From the NCBI GenBank assembly GCA_950295325.1, contig OX485809.1:372001-436000 (forward strand): a stretch of 64,000 nucleotides of DNA, given 5' to 3'. A program made the translations under genes and the position numbers. The notes beneath the pieces are model-generated. The model ran no database searches. It worked only from the letters and a program-made list of their open reading frames with translations, and was not told the DNA's origin. This stretch comes from Polytrichum commune (taxonomy: Eukaryota > Streptophyta > Polytrichopsida > Polytrichales > Polytrichaceae). Each line of letters opens with the position of its first letter. Within the stretch, counting starts at the first letter, position 1. Positions 59,188 through 64,000 of the stretch are shown here, piece by piece.

Positions 59188-62100
59188 CCATTTGAGTCTC
59201 CTTACTAAAGACAAAGGGCACTTTAGTGTAGGCTATTGTCTTATTTGAATTAATTCCTTTAAGTGCAACTTGAAGTGGCAGTACCGTCAACCTTTCATGA
59301 TTTTCAATATTTTTTGATTAATCATAATCTAAGTTATTATGTCCAACAATAGTCTTTTACTTGATATTGGCTAGAGTAAGCATGATATACAAGAGTGGTA
59401 ATCATAGGCCAAACCACAAAATGATTAGGAAAACATGGTCTTGTTCATTCCCCTACTTGTTTCTTTTCTAATGAGTACTTCACTATGTATCCTTATCTTA
59501 GATTATTTGCGCACTTTTAGTTTTCATGCCATAGGTAATATCTTTGGACTAGGGGCGAGTGAACTTAGCCACCATGTTTAGTTTAATCCAAGGATCCACT
59601 TTAGCATATAGCGGTGAACTCTTACCAACATCAAATTAGTGTTAGGTACTTCCTAAAATTCAATCACTGAATTTGTTTGTTGCCTTGGTGTCTCCTCTAC
59701 CTCTTCAGAGGCAATGGACTTGCCTTATTTGACCCTTTAGCTGCTCTTTATAACTTGGATCACAAAGTCTTTTTGTCCCCTCCAAGTTATCTTGCCTCTT
59801 TATAGTCAATGGTCTAGACAACCTCTCCTTTCAACTTCCAATTCTACTCAAGGTTAGGAAGACAAAAACTTGGCCTTTTTGGATAGCTCTCTCTTTGCGA
59901 ATCTAGACGCCTCCAATTCCTGGTTTAAACATCCTTTCTCTCTCTTCTCTTATTCATGGATTGATCCAACATATCGCAATGACAATATTTTAATTTTCAA
60001 TCATGTAAATGTAATTTTCTCTCAGCAGTTATGAATCTCTCTTAGACCACCTCTCATTGATAGAAATCTCTAAAATTTAAACTCAAGCTCGTGGATAAAC
60101 CATAGTCCTAACCGTGGTCCTAACATATGGTTGAATCCCTGTCAATTCACAATTAGAGAGACCATAACCTGAGAGGGGATTTCAAAGTAGTGGTAATATA
60201 CCAAGACCATTCTCACCTATGGCTGAGGAAACACTCCTTGAGGCTTGAGTAAATGAGATAAAAATGAGATTTCGCACTATGGTTCCACCTACATACATAT
60301 AATTTAGTAAATTTAAATTACCTTGAATGTATTGTAGTGATTTTATTATCAGACAATTGTCCTACACTTATGAGCTGCTTATAAGTTATCCCAAACTAAA
60401 AGTTGAGCATGGATGACTTAATTTGAGATGACTTAAGAGTCGAAGAAAATTATATTCACAAGATGAATATCCTTAGAATTAGAGACTCAATGGCCTTGCC
60501 CTATGAATCACACATAGTACTCTGACCGAATTAGATACTTATCATTCACGTATGCAGTTCACATAGAAAATCAACAAGACCACTAGAATCTCCACTGGCG
60601 TGTTGGACAACTCTATAAATAAAATGGCTCAAAATTAGGTACAACCTTGTACATTCACCTTGGGGCAATTTGATTACCCACAATTCAGACAATTGACTTC
60701 ACACAATTGTATCAAACTTACAAAATACTTTTGGGAAGCACCTATCCAAATATCAAGGTTCAGATCCATTCCTATCATGCTATGATCTTTTTGGTCTCTA
60801 CTTTCTGGAATCTCGAGACAATAGCCTTTAAGGACTTCATTACTTGAATTTTTCTAGTTTGTATCAAGTCATATTCACATTTGGATCCTATTTAAGCTTT
60901 ACCAGAAACAAAAATTCTGCCACAATAAGCTTGTATGGAAGTATTTTCATGCCTTGTGAAGAAGGTTGGAGATAAGAAGGTGTGTGCATGGCTTTGTGAA
61001 TGTGATCTAGAGTGGTTGTCAAGACAAATGTGTCAAATAATTCAAATAATTTGAACCAAAATTTAGAATGAGCACGCAACCAATCACCATGATGTTATGA
61101 TACTATTGGGTTGACAAGGTCAAATTAGACAACATGGGCACCATAGACTAGCTACACCATACAATCTAGCTAGTGATAGCGTGCACTATAATACGACCTT
61201 GGCATAATTTTGGGGGTTTAAATTTATTGTTAAGCATAAGTGTGGTGTATATGGAACAAGATTAGAAATGCTATGTGGCATGAATAGAAAACAAACACTA
61301 AAATATGTGCTTTAAACTAAAATGCAAGAACCGGAAAACAAAAAGTCTGCATTTGAGCAAATAGATGTGACATTAACAATTGAGTTCATATGCAATGATT
61401 AGCTTTCACAATATGTAAAATAAAATTAGCTTTAGTGTTTTAGTTGAAATGTGAGCTTAAGAGGTAGTGGAATTTGAAAGAGCATTGAGTGTAAAAAAAC
61501 ATCATGATTCATTGGAAGTCATTGGAGAGGCAACTATAGGATATTAGTAACTGAACCCACACTACTGCTCCATTTATTATGGGATATGGGCTCTTGAGTT
61601 TAGACTTGCGGAGCGAACACCACGATTGTTTAGGGTTTGTGGGTTAACTAAGGCAATGATATATTGAGCAATTGGTAGAAATGAGAATATGTGAGAGGGG
61701 GAATCACATGTAGGTAGTGGGGAATCCCAAAATTATTCACCCAATGTTGGGTTGTTTGTCCGGGGGCTAGACTATTCATTGGAAACCTAAATGACCTGTG
61801 TGGGTCACTATGGAATTAGACCCCCTATATAAGAGAAGTTCATATAGAAAAATCAAATGTATATACACTAACGATATGCTTGAAAATGGACTCATATATT
61901 TATACTAAGCTTTGCAATTTAATGTGATAAATGCATCCACTGCATACACAAAATATAAATCACAAACTCAATAGGCCTTTCTTAAAATTAAAATCCACTT
62001 TTACTTTCCAATGAGAAAGTCGTTGAACATTTTTTTTAAGCTTAGCATGTATTAATCAATGATTGCATCAAATAAACAGAAACAAGAGCACAATATCTTC

Positions 62101-62956
62101 ACCACAATTTGGAGAGGAAACTCAAGGGAGCCCATGAGCATTCCAAGAGCCTCATGTTTGTAAAAACCTTGAATCCACATACACACCCTAACAAGAATGG
62201 ACATGCTAGTCATTGAAGACTATTACCATATGACCACAAAGGATGATTATTTGAATTGGATGAAACTAACACATCTATTGTCAATCGTCCTCTAAACCTT
62301 AGGGCCCCCTTTGTACATCCACGTTTACCTCAATTTTCCTAATAGTCCTTTTGAATGTACACACTAGAGAAAATAGTACCTCTCCCTTATGTAAATTATG
62401 TACGCTAATACCTCAAAAAAAAATACCCCTTCTTACACTCATGTTTAGTTTGTACATGGTATGAAGAATCCATTCCTTGGGGGTTTCTTGGGAAGGAGGG
62501 TAGCCCCACATTGGTTTAGGGTTTAGCAAGATTAATTGTTGTTATTCGCCAAGGACATTTTTACTGGGGATATTGGTACATGATGTCGAAGAATTTAGTT
62601 TGTGCACAACCTAAAGGACTATGCCTTCACTGTACTCAATCATGTTATGAGTTACAAGCTTAAATTTGCGAAATAAATTTGAAGACAATAATTGCATCGA
62701 CATTCGATGTCCAAACAAAATGTACAAAAAGATCCAAGACCCTAAAACAAATACATTCAGACAAGATATTTCAAGTGCATCAAGCTTACCTTGAACCAGT
62801 CCGCGCCGCACCTCATACCTCTTTTCTAAATCAATACCAATATTGGCGTAACACATGCCACGAGGCGCCACACAATGTGTAAATGGGAACTTTCTGGGTC
62901 TGTATTTTACACCTTCCTTTTGTATAAAAGTCATGTATCATGGGCTATGTCTGTAC
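59188..62956. other. Intergenic DNA, no recognised gene
   Basis: AT-rich sequence with only short open frames and no domain I recognise. No clear tandem array or inverted repeat was noticed. Confidence 0.4.
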
Positions 62957-63879
62957 CAATGTTGAACGGGTATCTGTCCCGCACAAGGGTCTGTAAAAGG
63001 GTATGTACACTGGTTTGTGATACCAGCTTGAACTACCAAGCAGTGCGCAAATACCAGGTTCATACCCGGGCCCTGGACTCACTGCCAACCCTAAACCTGG
63101 TCACTAACCCGTACCTTGCTCAACGATGAGCTTGGAAACCCTTAAACATGCACGTCTTTGTTCATTATGCCTGCTTCCGGCGATGTACGGGTTTGTTGTG
63201 TGCACAGTGTACTACAAGTAGTGGAGCTTTGTTGCTGGGGTTAAGCTAGCAACATTGATTAATGTGGGAGAGAGGGTGTTGCACCTTCAAGAAGAGGTAA
63301 TTCCGTTTTGTCTTTGCTTGAAGCACCAACTTCATATAACAACTAGGGTTTGTGTTTGCTAAACAAGTTTAGTGAAGAGGAGTTGATTGCAGCGGGTGAG
63401 CTAGAGTGAGATTTAGCTTGAGGGCATTGTTTGATTGTTTTTTATCAATTCAACTTTGTTTGATTAAACTGATGTTGGTCGAAGTAGTCCATGTTGATCC
63501 GATTCAATACTTAGTCAAGCATGACAATTTGATAAATTCAAATCATGATTCAATTTGATCAGTTTGCTCAAGTTCATGCTTCATCTGTTTTGGATTTTTT
63601 TTTAATTTTTTTATAAATGATTAATTAATTAAATTCTCTCTTAAAAACCTTAAAATGACATACCATACCCTTGCACTGGGCACCTTGGTATATGAAAAAA
63701 AATCACACCATAACACGTACCCTAAAATTCAAGAAATTTTACAAGACCACATACACATACCCTACCTTGAAAATACAAAACCTTTGTAATATCAATACCT
63801 CGATGTTCTACATTTCCAAGAAATTTTCAAAAACCAGGCCTCCCCTGTATGCACTTTACAACATACCCGTTCAACACTG
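62957..63879. mobile_element. Non-autonomous hAT transposon, 923 bp
   Basis: Terminal inverted repeats are CAATGTTGAACGGGTAT on the left and the reverse complement of CAGTGTTGAACGGGTAT on the right. GTCTGTAC flanks both ends exactly (62949-62956 and 63880-63887), the 8-bp duplication of hAT elements. Sub-terminal GGGTA/GGTTCATACCCG motifs recur near the left end. No transposase or BED zinc-finger frame is present. Confidence 0.85.
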
Positions 63880-64000
63880 GTCTGTACCTACCCATTCCCA
63901 GAAATTGCACTTGTCAGAGTCATAAGCTTTGAGTGAATGTCGGTATAAGTGAACGATGCTTCTTTGGACGACAATCATGGTTTCGGGAGACGTCCCTCCT

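Noticed and set aside
1-64000. CRISPR array, bacterial operon, riboswitch or rRNA
   Set aside because: Nothing of the kind was seen; spliced plant genes show this is eukaryotic nuclear DNA.

Overview
The window is nuclear DNA of a land plant. It is AT-rich, its genes are split by GT-AG introns mostly of 0.1-1 kb, and the spaces between genes are packed with decayed DNA transposons and tandem repeats. Three complete plant housekeeping genes can be read exon by exon, and a fourth gene runs off the left edge. That fourth gene matches CFAP58, a protein of motile cilia. Flowering plants and conifers have no motile sperm, so the source is probably a plant with swimming sperm (bryophyte, lycophyte, fern, or a cycad/Ginkgo). 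The modest intron sizes argue against a cycad or Ginkgo. I cannot name the lineage from sequence alone.

Layout. Positions 1-1821, minus strand: the first three coding exons of a CFAP58 homologue, including a GC-AG intron. Positions 1.8-14.6 kb hold no recognisable gene. They contain a 1.26 kb CACTA-type element with a tRNA-like SINE and AT minisatellites inside it, small inverted-repeat elements, and a 62-bp tandem repeat. Positions 14.6-17 kb are a degenerate ~155-bp tandem array that flips orientation near 16.44 kb. Positions 18.5-21.1 kb hold two hairpin elements, two MITEs and partial tandem copies of the DNA just upstream of the next gene. Positions 22.4-29.0 kb, plus strand: a UBP1/TIA-1-type RNA-binding protein (12 coding exons, 488 aa, three RRMs, 20-Gln run). 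Positions 36.6-31.8 kb, minus strand: U1-70K (11 coding exons, 378 aa). Positions 36.8-39.5 kb: a ~290-bp tandem array with a MITE inserted in it. Positions 43.7-52.8 kb, plus strand: DDI1 (16 coding exons, 417 aa), whose first intron carries a ~120-bp minisatellite. Positions 53.6-56.1 kb: a viroplasmin-like fragment and a decayed Copia pol, itself split by a MITE. Positions 56-64 kb: no gene seen, but two short transposons with exact 8-bp target duplications, one of them ending in long G/C tracts.

The genes do not form an operon or cluster. UBP1 and U1-70K are both nuclear RNA-binding proteins of pre-mRNA processing and lie convergently; U1-70K and DDI1 diverge. I found no new multi-gene system. 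The most unusual content is the repeat biology: precise non-autonomous transposons from several superfamilies, the same element family in introns of two different genes, and gene-proximal sequence duplicated upstream of both UBP1 and DDI1. All exon boundaries below were set by hand from splice sites, reading frame and family similarity; no transcript data were available.
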